This document shows positions 9,766 through 19,469 of a stretch of 64,000 nucleotides of DNA, piece after piece. The number at the start of each line of letters is the position of its first letter. The first letter of the stretch is position 1. The position numbers and the translations under genes are program-made. The stretch covers positions 682,001 through 746,000 of the forward strand of contig NZ_UGYM01000002.1 in NCBI RefSeq assembly GCF_900456975.1, given 5' to 3'. Under the pieces are notes generated by a model. The model ran no database searches and was not told where the DNA came from. It saw nothing but the letters and a program-made list of their open reading frames with translations. The stretch comes from Shewanella baltica. Lineage in GTDB: Bacteria > Pseudomonadota > Gammaproteobacteria > Enterobacterales > Shewanellaceae.

Positions 9766-11304
9766 ATGTTTCAAGTTAACTTCGTTGATGTAAAAGCAGA
9801 AAATGCTATTTTTGATGGTGAAGGCTGGGATGCGGTTGTGGTGGTAACGCCAGATCTGGATACCATAGGTTTTGATGAGATCAGTTTATTGGCTCAGCAC
9901 GGTGCCCACGTGGATAAGCGCGTAGGTAAGAGCCCGACATTACTGTTCGCCCCGGGTCTGGCAGGAGGCCGCTTGATCATCGCGCCTGTTACCCAAGTGA
10001 ACGACGAGTATGTGGACGTGCGTGTGTATGCCGATGCTGCAAGGGCGGCGATTGCTATCGCAAAAGAGGCGGGCGCCAAACGTCCGTTGTTATATGTGGT
10101 GCCATCGAAGGATCTGCGTTTTGGTTTTGCCGCTGAAGTCGCGGCGTTAGCCTGCGGTCAAGAACTGTGGCAAACCTTAGAGCTGCGTGAAGCGACGGGC
10201 TTAGCGCCTGCATTTGAGGCCATAGGCTTACTATCTTCATCAACCCATAACAGCAATTTACTCAATGCGTTAGAAGCGGGCCGCGTATTAGCGCGGGATT
10301 TATGTGGTACTGAACCTGAGCGCATGTCGGCTAAAGCCTTTGCTGACTATTGTCTGCAATCCTTAGCGGGCAGCGTGATCAAAACCGCAGTGGTAGAAGA
10401 CAGAGATATTTTAGAGCGTGACTATCCGCTGCTCAGTGCAGTGGCGCGTTCCTCTTTTGCCGTCGGTCGTCATCAACCTCGGGTGGTGAAATTAGAATAT
10501 CTGCCAGAGGGTGAAGTGACTCGTACTTTCCTGTTCGCGGGTAAGGGCGTGATTTACGATACCGGCGGCGCCGATCTGAAAGTCGGCGGCTCTATGGCGG
10601 GCATGAGCCGTGATAAAGGCGGCGCTTCTGCCGTGGCGGGGCTATTCAAAACCTTGTCAATGCTCAAGCCTAAGGGCATTCGAGTGATTGCCGAGTTAGG
10701 TTTAGTGCGTAACAGCATAGGCAGCGAAGCCTTCGTGACCGATGAAATCATCACCAGTCATGCGGGTGTACGAGTGCGGATTGGTAATACGGATGCCGAA
10801 GGGCGCTTAGTGCTGGCGGATTTACTGAGCCATTTACGCATCAAAGCCGTGTCGGCGGTGAAGCCTGAAATGTTTTCGGTAGCAACACTCACGGGTCACG
10901 TGGTGCGCTGTTATGGCAGTTATCCTGCGGCGGTGGAAAACTCAGTAGCGAGTTCGCAGCAATGCGCTGTCACTTTACAACAGCAGGCGACTCAATGGGG
11001 CGAACCCTTTGAAGTGTCTACATTGCGACCTGAAGACTTTGCGAAAATCCGCGATGTGTCGGGCGCTGCTGAAATGTTATCTTCAAATAATGCCCCATCA
11101 TCGATTACCGCCCGTGGACATCAATATCCGGCGGCGTTTTTACTGAAAGCGTCGGGGCTATTTGACCATGGTGTAACAGCCCCAATTCCCTTAGCTTATA
11201 TGCACTTAGATATCGCTGGTAGTGCGACAGAAGGCGATCCGCTCTACGGCAAACCTACGGCCAGTCCGCTGGTGGGCTTGTATCAATATCTGATCAATCG
11301 CTAA
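9766..11304 (+). CDS. M17-family leucyl aminopeptidase-like protein
   Basis: A 512-residue cytosolic metallo-aminopeptidase of family M17. The bimetal site and catalytic residues are intact: the segment GKGVIYDTGGADLKVGG, then SRDKGGASAV, then NTDAEGRLVL near residue 340, supplying the Lys, Asp, Asp, Glu and Arg expected of PepA. The N-terminal domain is divergent from E. coli PepA, and Shewanella usually carries a separate canonical pepA, so I leave the symbol blank. Expected role: release of N-terminal residues during peptide turnover. Confidence 0.9.
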   Translation: MFQVNFVDVKAENAIFDGEGWDAVVVVTPDLDTIGFDEISLLAQHGAHVDKRVGKSPTLLFAPGLAGGRLIIAPVTQVNDEYVDVRVYADAARAAIAIAKEAGAKRPLLYVVPSKDLRFGFAAEVAALACGQELWQTLELREATGLAPAFEAIGLLSSSTHNSNLLNALEAGRVLARDLCGTEPERMSAKAFADYCLQSLAGSVIKTAVVEDRDILERDYPLLSAVARSSFAVGRHQPRVVKLEYLPEGEVTRTFLFAGKGVIYDTGGADLKVGGSMAGMSRDKGGASAVAGLFKTLSMLKPKGIRVIAELGLVRNSIGSEAFVTDEIITSHAGVRVRIGNTDAEGRLVLADLLSHLRIKAVSAVKPEMFSVATLTGHVVRCYGSYPAAVENSVASSQQCAVTLQQQATQWGEPFEVSTLRPEDFAKIRDVSGAAEMLSSNNAPSSITARGHQYPAAFLLKASGLFDHGVTAPIPLAYMHLDIAGSATEGDPLYGKPTASPLVGLYQYLINR

Positions 11305-11308
11305 CGGG

Positions 11309-11576
11309 TAGGGCGTGTTGACGTTTCAGGGTTATTTTTGCAGCGAGTTGGCTGGCTTTTATGCAAGGTAAAGCCCGTGCGGTGTAGTTATTCTACATAA
11401 ACGGGCGATAACGCAGCAGAAATGCCAGCCAAACGCTGCCCAAAGGGGTCGTCTGGCAAGCTCTTGCTCTTTGTCACTCGTCATTTGAGTAGAATAACTA
11501 CACGTCACTCCTCGTTTCGCGAGCACGAGCTTGCCAGAGCGAACAAAATTTAATCTCGAAACGTCAACACGCCCTA
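11309..11576. mobile_element. 268-bp MITE-like inverted-repeat element
   Basis: The element is bounded by exact 19-bp inverted repeats, TAGGGCGTGTTGACGTTTC (11309-11327) and its complement (11558-11576). If the outer TA pairs are target duplications, the terminal repeat is 17 bp starting GGGCGTG. Further nested inverted pairs lie inside: a 14-bp TGTAGTTATTCTAC pair, TTGGCTGGC with GCCAGCCAA, and TCTGGCAAGCT against a near-copy near the right end. It has no credible gene; the 74-codon frame inside is incidental. From memory, similar sequences recur in Shewanella intergenic regions. It begins 5 bp after the M17 peptidase stop codon. Confidence 0.82.
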
Positions 11577-11931
11577 GTAACAAAAAGAAATAATTCTGTA
11601 ATATCTTACTTATTAGGTGGTTATAGGATTATTTCTGTTTTTATGTGAAGCAGATCGCCATTAACCCTACTATAATTGTGTAATTTAATTACATTAAAAA
11701 GCCTTAATTAAAAAAATTACAAATAAAGGTTGTAATAAAACTACAAAACCATATAATTGCTTTCGTGGATTAGGCGCTATGCCTTTCCTCTCTAGTCTAT
11801 CCAGGATGGATATTTTTCTCCAAGGACCTGAGTGACAAGTCGTCTCAACGGATATGAGAATCTCTAGTTCCAGGGAACCGAGCCAAGCTTCACTAGAGTA
11901 CTTAATCACAACTAATTTAGGAGTATTGACT
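11577..11931 (+). other. AT-rich leader region upstream of a 32-codon ORF
   Basis: No gene is convincing here. The 3' half (about 11760-11930) holds several short inverted repeats: TCTCA/TGAGA, GTTCC/GGAAC, and an enclosing CTCTAG/CTAGAG pair. They lie directly upstream of the small ORF at 11932 and could form a structured 5' untranslated region. Confidence 0.4.
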
Positions 11932-12030
11932 ATGTCTTATACAGGCAACAACCATTTTTATTGGCAGAACACTTGGTTCAACACTGATGTTTTGCGTGGC
12001 GGTTTATTCGCCATGAGCTTTAAGGCTTAA
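11932..12030 (+). CDS. Possible 32-residue small protein or leader peptide
   Basis: ATG at 11932 is preceded by AGGAG (7 nt spacing) and opens a 32-codon frame ending TAA. The peptide begins MSYTGNNHFYWQNTWFN, has two Trp and three Phe plus two Tyr in a short span, and resembles nothing I know. An 8-bp perfect hairpin (CTTTAAGG 12018-12025 with CCTTAAAG 12035-12042) overlaps its stop codon, so a terminating ribosome would melt the stem. That is suggestive of a leader peptide, although no structural gene follows closely. No function is assigned. Confidence 0.5.
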   Translation: MSYTGNNHFYWQNTWFNTDVLRGGLFAMSFKA

Positions 12031-12193
12031 CCCTCCTTAAAGTTTAGTTTCCATCATCCATCAACCTTTGTATCGCCTTTTTTGGCGTGTTTAGACTCAA
12101 GTAGTATATCGATGTTTTTGCATGGATATGCCAGGTTTTTCCCGCTAGCGCGGTAATGTACTTCCCCGAAAGGGACGCTTGAAATATGTCTTT

Positions 12194-12220
12194 GCCTGCT
12201 CATTGAGCAGGCTTTTTTTT
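12194..12220 (+). terminator. Intrinsic terminator downstream of the 32-codon ORF
   Basis: A 7-bp stem GCCTGCT/AGCAGGC with a 5-nt loop is followed by eight T. It is the only strong terminator near the small ORF at 11932 and could end that transcript about 180 nt after the stop codon. Confidence 0.8.
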
Positions 12221-12401
12221 GCCTTTTTTTACCTAAATCTTACCTAAGTGATCAACTGAGTTAATAACATTTTGACTCATCACCTTACTGATATATCGCC
12301 GTCGATTTGTATTTATCAAAAGCTAAACAGAATACGAGATGCTGAACTAATGGTATTGATTTGGCGGTTTTATTGATTCAACTACTGATGAGTGGGAGTG
12401 G

Positions 12402-12542
12402 ATGCCGTGGGTGTACAAATCTGAGTTTAACGCCGAACATGATGAGTTAGATTCTAAGCCTGTCAAAATTAGGTGTCATTGGAGGTACAAGCTGAAACGA
12501 TATCAAGTGATGACTGCCTTAGCTGTATACTTAGCTGTATAA
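12402..12542 (+). pseudogene. Possible gene remnant (46 codons)
   Basis: A short frame, open from about 12358, encodes a plausible protein-like sequence (MPWVYKSEFNAEHDELDSKP and onward, ending LAVYLAV). It has no clear ribosome-binding site and no recognised family. It may be the 3' end of a decayed gene in this accessory stretch. The rest of 12221-12700 shows nothing else I can support. Confidence 0.25.
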
Positions 12543-12703
12543 AAACTGCTACCCCATAAAAGCAAATGTCTATAGCATGAAAATACCGTTTCTATTATTC
12601 GAGAGATAGGAATGGGTAGCGGTCATTCGTGAAAAATAAGTCAATCCACGACTTATGCCTTGCAGACAACCAGCGCATAAATACTAAGACGATAGGTATC
12701 AAA

Positions 12704-13687
12704 ATGACAATGACGCTCCTTACATCATTATTGGCTATACCCTTTTGCTACTTAGCGCTTGCATCATTATTGGTATGTATACCCGTTAGAAAACAGCCTG
12801 TCGTTGATAGTCTAGATTTTGATGTTTTAAATGGTAAAGCAGATAACCTTCAACTAAGTGAGCAAACGTATGCTTCGCGTAGCGGAAGTGAGTTGTTTTA
12901 CAGATTTATCGCCGGCAAGACGAATACGATTCTGGTTCTATTACATGGTTCTGGAGCGGAAGGTCGGTATTTGCTGCACCCAGCTCAAAAATTATCCATT
13001 GCAACTGAGATCAGTGTGGTTATTCCAGATCTGCGTGGCCATGGTCGATCAGCACAAAAGACATTGGGAGATATCGATTATATAGGACAGTATGAGGATG
13101 ACTTGGAGGATCTTAGGCTGCATCTTAGTCAACAATACCCTAATTCATCTATCATTCTCGGAGGACACTCATCCGGTGGCGGCTTAGCGATAAAATATGC
13201 AGGAGGAGATCATGTCGCATTTGATGGATATCTGCTCCTCGCTCCTTATCTTGGCTATCGGGCACCAACTGTAAGGCCAAATTCGGGAGGATGGGTTCAG
13301 GTATCGACTAGACGTTATATAGGATTGACGATGTTAAATAATGTTGGAATTAAGCTGTTTAACTCTCTACCTGTGCTATTTTTTAACCGCCCAAAAGAAT
13401 GGAGCGACCCATTACAGGCTGAAAGCTACTCTTATAGGTTAAATGAATCTTTTTCACCTCAAGCGTATGAAAAGAATCTGCAAAAAAATAATAAACCTGT
13501 ATTAGTCTTAGTGGGTGCAGATGATGAAGCGTTTTACGCGGAAAAGTTCGAAGCCGTTTTTAGTAAAAATGCACCTCATGCGCTCGTCAAAATAATCCCA
13601 AAAGTAAAGCATTTAAACCTGCCAAATAATGAAGATACGATCAACATTATGAGTTGCTGGATAAATAGTACCTATCAAGGGCATTGA
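12704..13687 (+). CDS. Alpha/beta hydrolase with N-terminal membrane anchor
   Basis: A 327-residue serine hydrolase fold from the chosen ATG. A hydrophobic N-terminal segment (about residues 3-26) suggests a membrane anchor or uncleaved signal. Motifs are the oxyanion loop LLHGSGAEG, nucleophile elbow GHSSGG (Ser near residue 155), acid segment GADDEAF (near 272) and catalytic His in VKHLNLP (near 301), so the triad is complete. The frame also extends to a GTG at 12629; the internal ATG at 12704 gives a cleaner signal/anchor start and a TAGGT element 8-12 nt upstream. Substrate unknown. Its composition is more AT-rich than the flanking core genes, consistent with acquisition. Confidence 0.85.
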   Translation: MTMTLLTSLLAIPFCYLALASLLVCIPVRKQPVVDSLDFDVLNGKADNLQLSEQTYASRSGSELFYRFIAGKTNTILVLLHGSGAEGRYLLHPAQKLSIATEISVVIPDLRGHGRSAQKTLGDIDYIGQYEDDLEDLRLHLSQQYPNSSIILGGHSSGGGLAIKYAGGDHVAFDGYLLLAPYLGYRAPTVRPNSGGWVQVSTRRYIGLTMLNNVGIKLFNSLPVLFFNRPKEWSDPLQAESYSYRLNESFSPQAYEKNLQKNNKPVLVLVGADDEAFYAEKFEAVFSKNAPHALVKIIPKVKHLNLPNNEDTINIMSCWINSTYQGH

Positions 13688-13986
13688 GAGTACGCGCAAA
13701 GTGGCGATGTTCACTTCCCAACCTTTAACGTCATAGCTTTAGCTTCTATTGCTGCCAAAATGTCTATGTACCTAAGTTCGTTTAGGCAATTAATCCCGTT
13801 TTAGGCATACATGTATACCCACGAAAACAATTTTGACCTTCTTGCTTTTATTCAGACTAACTGCTTATTGTCATAACTGGTCGCTGCCAGTAAATTGCTG
13901 AATAAAATGTTATTTATTTTCATTGGTTTAAGTGTAGTTGTCAGGGACTATCGTTGATAGACTGTTGTATACCAAAAGGAATCGGT

Positions 13987-14694
13987 ATGGCTAAGTTTTT
14001 AAATCTATTTTCTTTAAGTTTGATTTTTACCAGCACATTTTGCTACGCAAATGAGCCAACTCAAGTGTTCTTAGACGGTGATAAGATTCACTATCAAGGA
14101 GGGTTAGCAAAAGAAGCCAATGAAATGGTGTTTGAAATATTTAAGAAAAATACTTCAAAAATAAAATGGCTAGCCATTAAGAGTGTTGGTGGTGAAGTTA
14201 ATTTAGGCCTTGATTTAGCCGAGTTTATCAACAAGAACAGCTTAAACGTTGAGGTGACTGAGTATTGTTTATCTTCATGTGCTAACTACGTTTTCCCTGC
14301 TGCACATGAAAAACGAATCACGAACCATGCCTTGATAGGCTTTCATGGTGGAACCACTGGCATGGCTGCTGGAGTCGCTGAATTTATCAAAACCTTACCT
14401 GAATCTGAGCGCGAGGCCACTCAAAAACACTTTGATGAATATGGTGAAAAAACGCTGGCAAGAGAAGCTGATTTCTTTCAAAAACTAGGCGTTAATCCCA
14501 ACATCACCACACTTGGCCAAAGTGATAAATATAAAAAATATGAAGATGCGGGTAGTTATGTCGGTTGGTATTACGCCATCAGCGATCTGAATAAACTTGG
14601 CGTCAAGAACATATCGGTACTGAATCCACCTTGGGTATTTAAACAGCTTTCAGAAAAGAGTCAGTTTTATAAAGTTGAAGTTACCGGAAGTTAA
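13987..14694 (+). CDS. Periplasmic ClpP/crotonase-fold protein (COG3904-like)
   Basis: A 235-residue secreted protein with an N-terminal signal (cleavage likely after FCYA, near residue 19). The body resembles periplasmic ClpP-like proteins of the COG3904 type: IKSVGGEVNLGLDLAEFI corresponds to the glycine-rich strand-helix of the ClpP fold, and EYCLSSCANYVFPA places a Ser-Ser-Cys segment where the ClpP nucleophile lies, followed by IGFHGG. Whether it is a protease is not established. ATG 13987 has AAGGA six nt upstream; the longer frame from 13954 lacks this and would hide the signal peptide. The 299 bp upstream (13688-13986) contain nothing I can support. Confidence 0.75.
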   Translation: MAKFLNLFSLSLIFTSTFCYANEPTQVFLDGDKIHYQGGLAKEANEMVFEIFKKNTSKIKWLAIKSVGGEVNLGLDLAEFINKNSLNVEVTEYCLSSCANYVFPAAHEKRITNHALIGFHGGTTGMAAGVAEFIKTLPESEREATQKHFDEYGEKTLAREADFFQKLGVNPNITTLGQSDKYKKYEDAGSYVGWYYAISDLNKLGVKNISVLNPPWVFKQLSEKSQFYKVEVTGS

Positions 14695-14811
14695 TATCTA
14701 AATTCAACTCCAAAGTGCTACTTTCGCTAATTAAGCTACTAATTGATTACTGCTTCGGTCACGCATATTTCGCGCTATTAGTGCCATGCGTTAGGACTTA
14801 AAAGGATCTGT

Positions 14812-15000
14812 ATGAAAACATTCTTTAAATTTAAAAATCCTTTAAAAATTGCGTCATTGGTCTTTTTTATGGGGGCAATATACAACGCGTATTCAATGGA
14901 TATCATCGGTCTGGTATGCTTTCTCGTCGCTGCTTTGGTGTTCTTCGTCCTAAGTATTTTCCGTACTGGTAAAAAAGCTACAGCAAGCAAGATTAGTTAA
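14812..15000 (+). CDS. Small two-helix membrane protein
   Basis: A 62-residue protein with two hydrophobic segments (about residues 12-28 and 31-51) and positively charged ends (KTFFKFKNPLK at the N-terminus, RTGKKATASK at the C-terminus). This predicts a helical hairpin in the inner membrane with both ends in the cytoplasm. AAGGA precedes the ATG. No family recognised. It lies 117 bp after the periplasmic ClpP-like gene; co-transcription is possible but no promoter or terminator settles it. Confidence 0.7.
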   Translation: MKTFFKFKNPLKIASLVFFMGAIYNAYSMDIIGLVCFLVAALVFFVLSIFRTGKKATASKIS

Positions 15001-15148
15001 CATTTCCCCTCATTATTTTTCCGTACGACAGCCTCTCCTCTGGCCTGACCAGCCTAAACTCCCTATAATCGGCTGCAAATGTCATCACGTTACATAGTGT
15101 TTACATCTAACTACCCTACATACTTAAAATAAAAAGGAACCTTGTTCC

Positions 15149-16438
15149 ATGTTAGAAAAACTGTTCAAACTGAAACAAAATCAAACGAGCCTCAAGCAGG
15201 AAGCGGTCGCAGGTTTGACAACATTTATGACGATGGCTTACATCATTTTTGTGAATCCAATGATGTTAGCCGATGCGGGCATGGACCATGGGGCTGTATT
15301 CGTCGCGACTTGTTTGGCTGCGGCTGTCGGCTGTTTAGTTATGGGCTTGATGGCAAATTATCCTATCGCGCTTGCACCTGGCATGGGGCTGAACGCTTTT
15401 TTTACCTACACAGTTGTGGGTGAAATGGGTTACAGCTGGGAAACGGCCTTAGGCGCGGTATTCCTGTCGGGAATTTGCTTTTTAATCTTATCTTTAGTGC
15501 GTATTCGAGAATGGATTGTAAATAGCATTCCCATGTCGCTGCGTATTGGTATTGCCGCTGGTATTGGTCTGTTCCTTGCGCTGATCGGCCTTAAGAGTGC
15601 CGGTATTGTGGTGGCAAGCCCTGCAACCTTAGTGACCTTAGGCGATATCACTGCATTTCCGGCTGTCATGGCTGTGTTAGGTTTTTTCCTGATCATTGCT
15701 ATGGTGCAACGCGGAATGAAGTCGGCGGTTATCCTAAGTATCTTGATTATCACAGGTTTGGGATTAGTGTTTGGCGATGTACAGTATCACGGCATTGTGT
15801 CTATGCCGCCGTCGATCATGCCAACATTTTTGAAGATGGATTTATCCCAAGTCTTTGAAGTCAGCATGTTATCTGTGGTGTTTGCCTTCTTGTTTGTCGA
15901 TCTTTTCGATACCTCTGGCACTTTAGTGGCGGTTGCGCAGCGCGGTGGTTTCCTCGATGAGAAGGGCCGTTTACCGCGATTAAACCGTGCCTTAACTGCT
16001 GACAGTTTAGCGACCATTGCGGGCGCCGCTTTTGGTACATCGACGACCACAAGTTATATCGAAAGTACGGCGGGAGTGAGTGCGGGTGGTCGTACTGGTT
16101 TAACGGCAGTTGTCGTGGGATTACTCTTTATTGCTGCGTTATTCCTGTCACCATTGGCGGGGATGATCCCAGCGTATGCGACGGCGGGCACACTGTTTTA
16201 TGTGGCGATTCTGATGATGTCAGGACTCGTGCATGTCGAATGGGAAGATTTGACTGAAGCCGCACCGGTAGTCGTTGTATGTATTTTAATGCCGCTGACG
16301 TTTTCCATCGCCACAGGCATCGCCTTTGGGATGATCTCATACGCCGCAATCAAATTACTCACAGGTCGTTTTAGCGATCTCAATGTGGGCATTGTTGTCT
16401 TGGCTGCGCTGTTTGTGGCTAAGTTTATCTATGGCTAA
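15149..16438 (+). CDS. AzgA-type NCS2 purine permease (guanine/hypoxanthine or adenine)
   Basis: A 429-residue inner-membrane transporter with 12 or more hydrophobic helices. It belongs to the AzgA/PbuG branch of NCS2: the N-terminal QEAVAGLTTFMTMAYIIFVN, PGMGLNAFFTYTVV in helix 3, and FVDLFDTSGTLVAVA plus FGTSTTTSYIESTAGVS are hallmark segments. This branch takes up adenine or guanine/hypoxanthine with protons; the exact base cannot be chosen from sequence. I saw no purine riboswitch upstream. A terminator follows the gene. Confidence 0.93.
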   Translation: MLEKLFKLKQNQTSLKQEAVAGLTTFMTMAYIIFVNPMMLADAGMDHGAVFVATCLAAAVGCLVMGLMANYPIALAPGMGLNAFFTYTVVGEMGYSWETALGAVFLSGICFLILSLVRIREWIVNSIPMSLRIGIAAGIGLFLALIGLKSAGIVVASPATLVTLGDITAFPAVMAVLGFFLIIAMVQRGMKSAVILSILIITGLGLVFGDVQYHGIVSMPPSIMPTFLKMDLSQVFEVSMLSVVFAFLFVDLFDTSGTLVAVAQRGGFLDEKGRLPRLNRALTADSLATIAGAAFGTSTTTSYIESTAGVSAGGRTGLTAVVVGLLFIAALFLSPLAGMIPAYATAGTLFYVAILMMSGLVHVEWEDLTEAAPVVVVCILMPLTFSIATGIAFGMISYAAIKLLTGRFSDLNVGIVVLAALFVAKFIYG

Positions 16439-16508
16439 TCCTATCGATTAGTGACTCGTGCAGTGCGAGCTCGCAACGTAGATTGTCTACAATAGACAAT
16501 ATTTTTTG

Positions 16509-16535
16509 AGGGTCATCTCATCGATGGCCCTTTTT
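16509..16535 (+). terminator. Intrinsic terminator of the purine permease gene
   Basis: An 8-bp stem AGGGTCAT/ATGGCCCT (one G-U pair) with a short loop and a T tract, about 70 bp after the permease stop codon. Confidence 0.8.
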
Positions 16536-16648
16536 CATGCGTGATTCCAAGCAAAATCGAAAATTTATCTCGAGTTAATAACTCCTTGCTACCAATTACC
16601 CAGCGGATTAGGTATAAGGATTGTTCGGTTATTTTTTACAAATGAATA

Positions 16649-17767
16649 ATGAACTTAAGTGAGATTGCGTATCGCCGCGTAGTAGTGAAATTGGGGACGA
16701 GTGTGCTGACTTCTGGCAGTAAACAGCTAGATAAAGCTCACATGGTTGAGCTTGCTCGTCAAATGGCCGCACTGATGAAGTCAGGGGTCGAAGTCGTATT
16801 ATGCACCTCAGGGGCCATTGCCGCTGGGCGTGAACATCTCCAATACCCGACACTGCCCGACACTATGGCCAATAAGCAATTGTTAGCCGCTGTCGGGCAA
16901 AGTCAGTTGATCCTCGCTTGGTCACAACTCTTTAGTATTTATGGGCTGCATGTCGGCCAATTGCTGCTGACCCGTGCCGATTTGCAGGATAGGGAGCGTT
17001 ACCTCAACGCCCGCGACACGCTCAATGCCTTGCTGGCGAATAATATTGTGCCGATCATCAATGAAAACGATGCCGTTGCCACTAATGAAATCAAAGTCGG
17101 TGATAACGACAATCTATCGGCCCGTGCCGCACTGCTGTGTGATGCCGATTTATTGATTTTATTGACGGATCAAAAGGGCTTATTTGATGCCGATCCGCGC
17201 ACGAACCCGAATGCTAAGTTGATCTCCCAAGTCGTCAAGATTGACGACAGCCTACGTATGTTGGCGGGCGGGTCTGTTTCTGGTTTAGGTACGGGCGGAA
17301 TGTCGACTAAATTGGAAGCGGCGGATATTGCTCGCCGTGCAGGCATCGAAGTGGTTATCGCCTCTGGCCATCACCCAGATGTGATTAAAAAAGTGGTGAG
17401 CAAGGAATCCGTTGGCACGCATTTTAGTGCCATCGAAAACCCGCTCGAAAGCCGTAAACAGTGGATTTTAGCCGGCCCTGCGACTCAAGGTTCTTTAGTG
17501 CTTGATGCGGGCGCAGTCAAAGCCGTGACAGACAAGGGCCGCAGCCTATTGTCCAAAGGTATCGTCGGCGTTAAAGGCCAGTTTGAGCGCGGCGCAACGC
17601 TGCAATTAGTTGATCAACAAGGTAAAGTGATTGCTAAAGGGATGACACGATACTGCGGCCAAGCCCTCAGTTTGATCGCGGGCAAGCATTCCGACGAGAT
17701 CGAGTCTTTACTCGGTTACGATTATGGTGACGCAATCGTGCACCGCAACGACATGGTTGTCTTATAA
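16649..17767 (+). CDS. proB: Glutamate 5-kinase
   Basis: First enzyme of proline synthesis: ATP-dependent phosphorylation of glutamate to glutamyl-5-phosphate, in the cytoplasm. At 372 residues it matches E. coli ProB (367). The amino-acid-kinase domain (about 1-260) shows [13 protein letters not shown], the glutamate-site SGAIAAGR and [18 protein letters not shown]; a C-terminal PUA domain (about 280-365) follows. proA starts 12 nt after the stop codon, forming the usual proBA operon. The ribosome-binding site is weak, and an overlapping out-of-frame ATG lies at 16642. Confidence 0.97.
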   Translation: MNLSEIAYRRVVVKLGTSVLTSGSKQLDKAHMVELARQMAALMKSGVEVVLCTSGAIAAGREHLQYPTLPDTMANKQLLAAVGQSQLILAWSQLFSIYGLHVGQLLLTRADLQDRERYLNARDTLNALLANNIVPIINENDAVATNEIKVGDNDNLSARAALLCDADLLILLTDQKGLFDADPRTNPNAKLISQVVKIDDSLRMLAGGSVSGLGTGGMSTKLEAADIARRAGIEVVIASGHHPDVIKKVVSKESVGTHFSAIENPLESRKQWILAGPATQGSLVLDAGAVKAVTDKGRSLLSKGIVGVKGQFERGATLQLVDQQGKVIAKGMTRYCGQALSLIAGKHSDEIESLLGYDYGDAIVHRNDMVVL

Positions 17768-17779
17768 GCGAGGTCTGTT

Positions 17780-19057
17780 TTGAGTCAAATTAATCAAGAT
17801 CAGTATTTACAGCAACTTGGTAATAATGCCAAACAGGCAAGTTATGCCTTAGCTAACTTAACGGCGAGCCAAAAGGCCGGTTTGCTTGAAGCCATCGCCA
17901 ATGCGCTGACAGAAAACGCCGCCGCCATTTTAGCCGCGAATGCTAAGGATGTTGCCGCTGCTAAAGCCGATGGATTAACGGATGCGATGATCGACAGATT
18001 GTTGCTCGATGATGCGCGTCTGGCGGGCATTATTGGCGATATTAGCGATGTGATCCGCCTTGCTGACCCAGTAGGTGAAGAATTTGGCAGTAAATTATTA
18101 GATAACGGTTTAAGGCTGACTCGCCGCCGAGTACCACTTGGGGTTATCGGGGTGATTTACGAAGCTCGGCCTAATGTGACTGTTGATATCGCGGTACTTG
18201 CCCTTAAAACCGGTAATGCGGTGATCCTCCGTGGCGGTAAAGAAACTCTAGCATCGAATAAACTCATTAGTGACGTGATCCGCGGCGCGATTGTCGCTCA
18301 AGGTTTACCGATAGATGCGGTGCAATTTATTGATTCTTCAGACAGAGCTTTAGTGACAGGTTTACTTAAGCTCGATCAATATGTCGACATGATAGTGCCC
18401 CGTGGCGGTCAAGCACTGCAGCGCTTATGTGCTGAGCAGGCGACGATTCCGGTGATTTTAGGCGGCATTGGTATTTGTCATTTATATGTCGATAAAAATG
18501 CCAATCTTGAGCGCGCCTTGGCCGTGATCGCTAACGCCAAAGTGCAGCGTCCAACTGTATGTAATGCGCTTGATACCTTGCTGGTGGATGAGAGTGTGGC
18601 GAGCACATTTGTGCCGCAAATTGCCGAGTATCTACATCGTTTAGGCGTGCGTTTTTCAGTTTGTGAGACAAGCTTTAGTCTGCTTGATGGTTTAGGGTTT
18701 GATGTGACGCTCGCCAAGGCTGAGGATTTTGGCATCGAATGGTTGTCGTTAACCTTAGGCATTAAAGTGGTGAGCGATATCGATGCCGCCGTTAGTCATA
18801 TTCGCCAATATTCTAGCGGCCATTCGGAAGCGATTTTGACCGATGACATTCACGCTGCGGCGAACTTTATGAACGAAGTGAACTCGGCCGCCGTGTATGT
18901 GAATGCCAGCACGCGTTTTACCGATGGCGGTCAGTTTGGTCTTGGCGCTGAAGTGGCTGTGAGCACGCAAAAACTGCACGCCCGCGGCCCAATGGGGCTT
19001 GAGGCATTAACCACATATAAGTGGTTAGCTTGGGGTGATTACACTAGCCGTGTTTAG
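17780..19057 (+). CDS. proA: Gamma-glutamyl phosphate reductase
   Basis: Second enzyme of proline synthesis: NADPH-dependent reduction of glutamyl-5-phosphate to glutamate-5-semialdehyde, which cyclises to pyrroline-5-carboxylate. It is an aldehyde-dehydrogenase-fold protein of 425 residues (E. coli 417). The catalytic Cys is in the segment [17 protein letters not shown], and [16 protein letters not shown] is a family signature. The start is TTG at 17780, preceded by GAGGT. It is translationally linked to proB, and a terminator follows. Confidence 0.97.
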   Translation: MSQINQDQYLQQLGNNAKQASYALANLTASQKAGLLEAIANALTENAAAILAANAKDVAAAKADGLTDAMIDRLLLDDARLAGIIGDISDVIRLADPVGEEFGSKLLDNGLRLTRRRVPLGVIGVIYEARPNVTVDIAVLALKTGNAVILRGGKETLASNKLISDVIRGAIVAQGLPIDAVQFIDSSDRALVTGLLKLDQYVDMIVPRGGQALQRLCAEQATIPVILGGIGICHLYVDKNANLERALAVIANAKVQRPTVCNALDTLLVDESVASTFVPQIAEYLHRLGVRFSVCETSFSLLDGLGFDVTLAKAEDFGIEWLSLTLGIKVVSDIDAAVSHIRQYSSGHSEAILTDDIHAAANFMNEVNSAAVYVNASTRFTDGGQFGLGAEVAVSTQKLHARGPMGLEALTTYKWLAWGDYTSRV

Positions 19058-19077
19058 CGGTTAAAAACCATAAACTT

Positions 19078-19112
19078 AAAGCCGTTAACACACTGTGTTG
19101 ACGGCTTTTTTG
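19078..19112 (+). terminator. Intrinsic terminator of proBA
   Basis: AAAGCCGTTAACACA pairs with TGTGTTGACGGCTTT through a nearly continuous stem, followed by T-rich sequence just after the proA stop. Confidence 0.88.
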
Positions 19113-19166
19113 TTTGCAGTGTTTGATTGTAAGTGCCAATTTGCAGAGTCTATTTATGGCAGTGCT

Positions 19167-19469
19167 TCAATGGAGAAGCGGCGTATAGGTGGCAAGTAAC
19201 CAAATACAGAAGAATAGCGTCGACATGACGGTAGTGAACTTACGAAAGGCCTTGATGTATTCCAAGGTATAAATAAAGTACTTTTCCTGCACTCTGCGGG
19301 TGAGTAATACCGAGGGCAGCATAAAACTGCAATAGAGCATGACCACCATAGTGGTAAAACTGTTTCCCCAGAAATGCTCATAAATAAATAAGGCGATGCA
19401 GAGTAGCATAGCGCACCAGCTTAGTGGGCTGATGCTATTTTCTGGGGCCCATTGGGTTGATTTTTCCAT
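19167..19469 (-). CDS. Small inner-membrane protein, unknown function
   Basis: A 100-residue protein with three hydrophobic stretches (about residues 16-32, 37-56 and 78-97) separated by a basic cytoplasmic-type loop (RRVQEKYFIYTLEYIKAFRK). AAGGA lies about 9 nt before the ATG on the minus strand, supporting real translation. I do not recognise a family. It sits convergent to proA and upstream of nothing obvious. The 200 bp between it and ybaK hold no other supported feature. Confidence 0.65.
   Translation of the reverse strand: MEKSTQWAPENSISPLSWCAMLLCIALFIYEHFWGNSFTTMVVMLYCSFMLPSVLLTRRVQEKYFIYTLEYIKAFRKFTTVMSTLFFCIWLLATYTPLLH

Noticed and set aside
11359..11583. 74-codon frame on the minus strand
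   Set aside because: It lies wholly within the inverted-repeat element and has no ribosome-binding site or protein-like features.
15000..15148. Purine riboswitch before the NCS2 permease gene
   Set aside because: No purine aptamer core or terminator pair could be found in the short leader.
15142..15423. 93-codon frame overlapping the permease start
   Set aside because: It is in another frame of the permease gene, Cys- and Gly-rich without pattern, and is a shadow.
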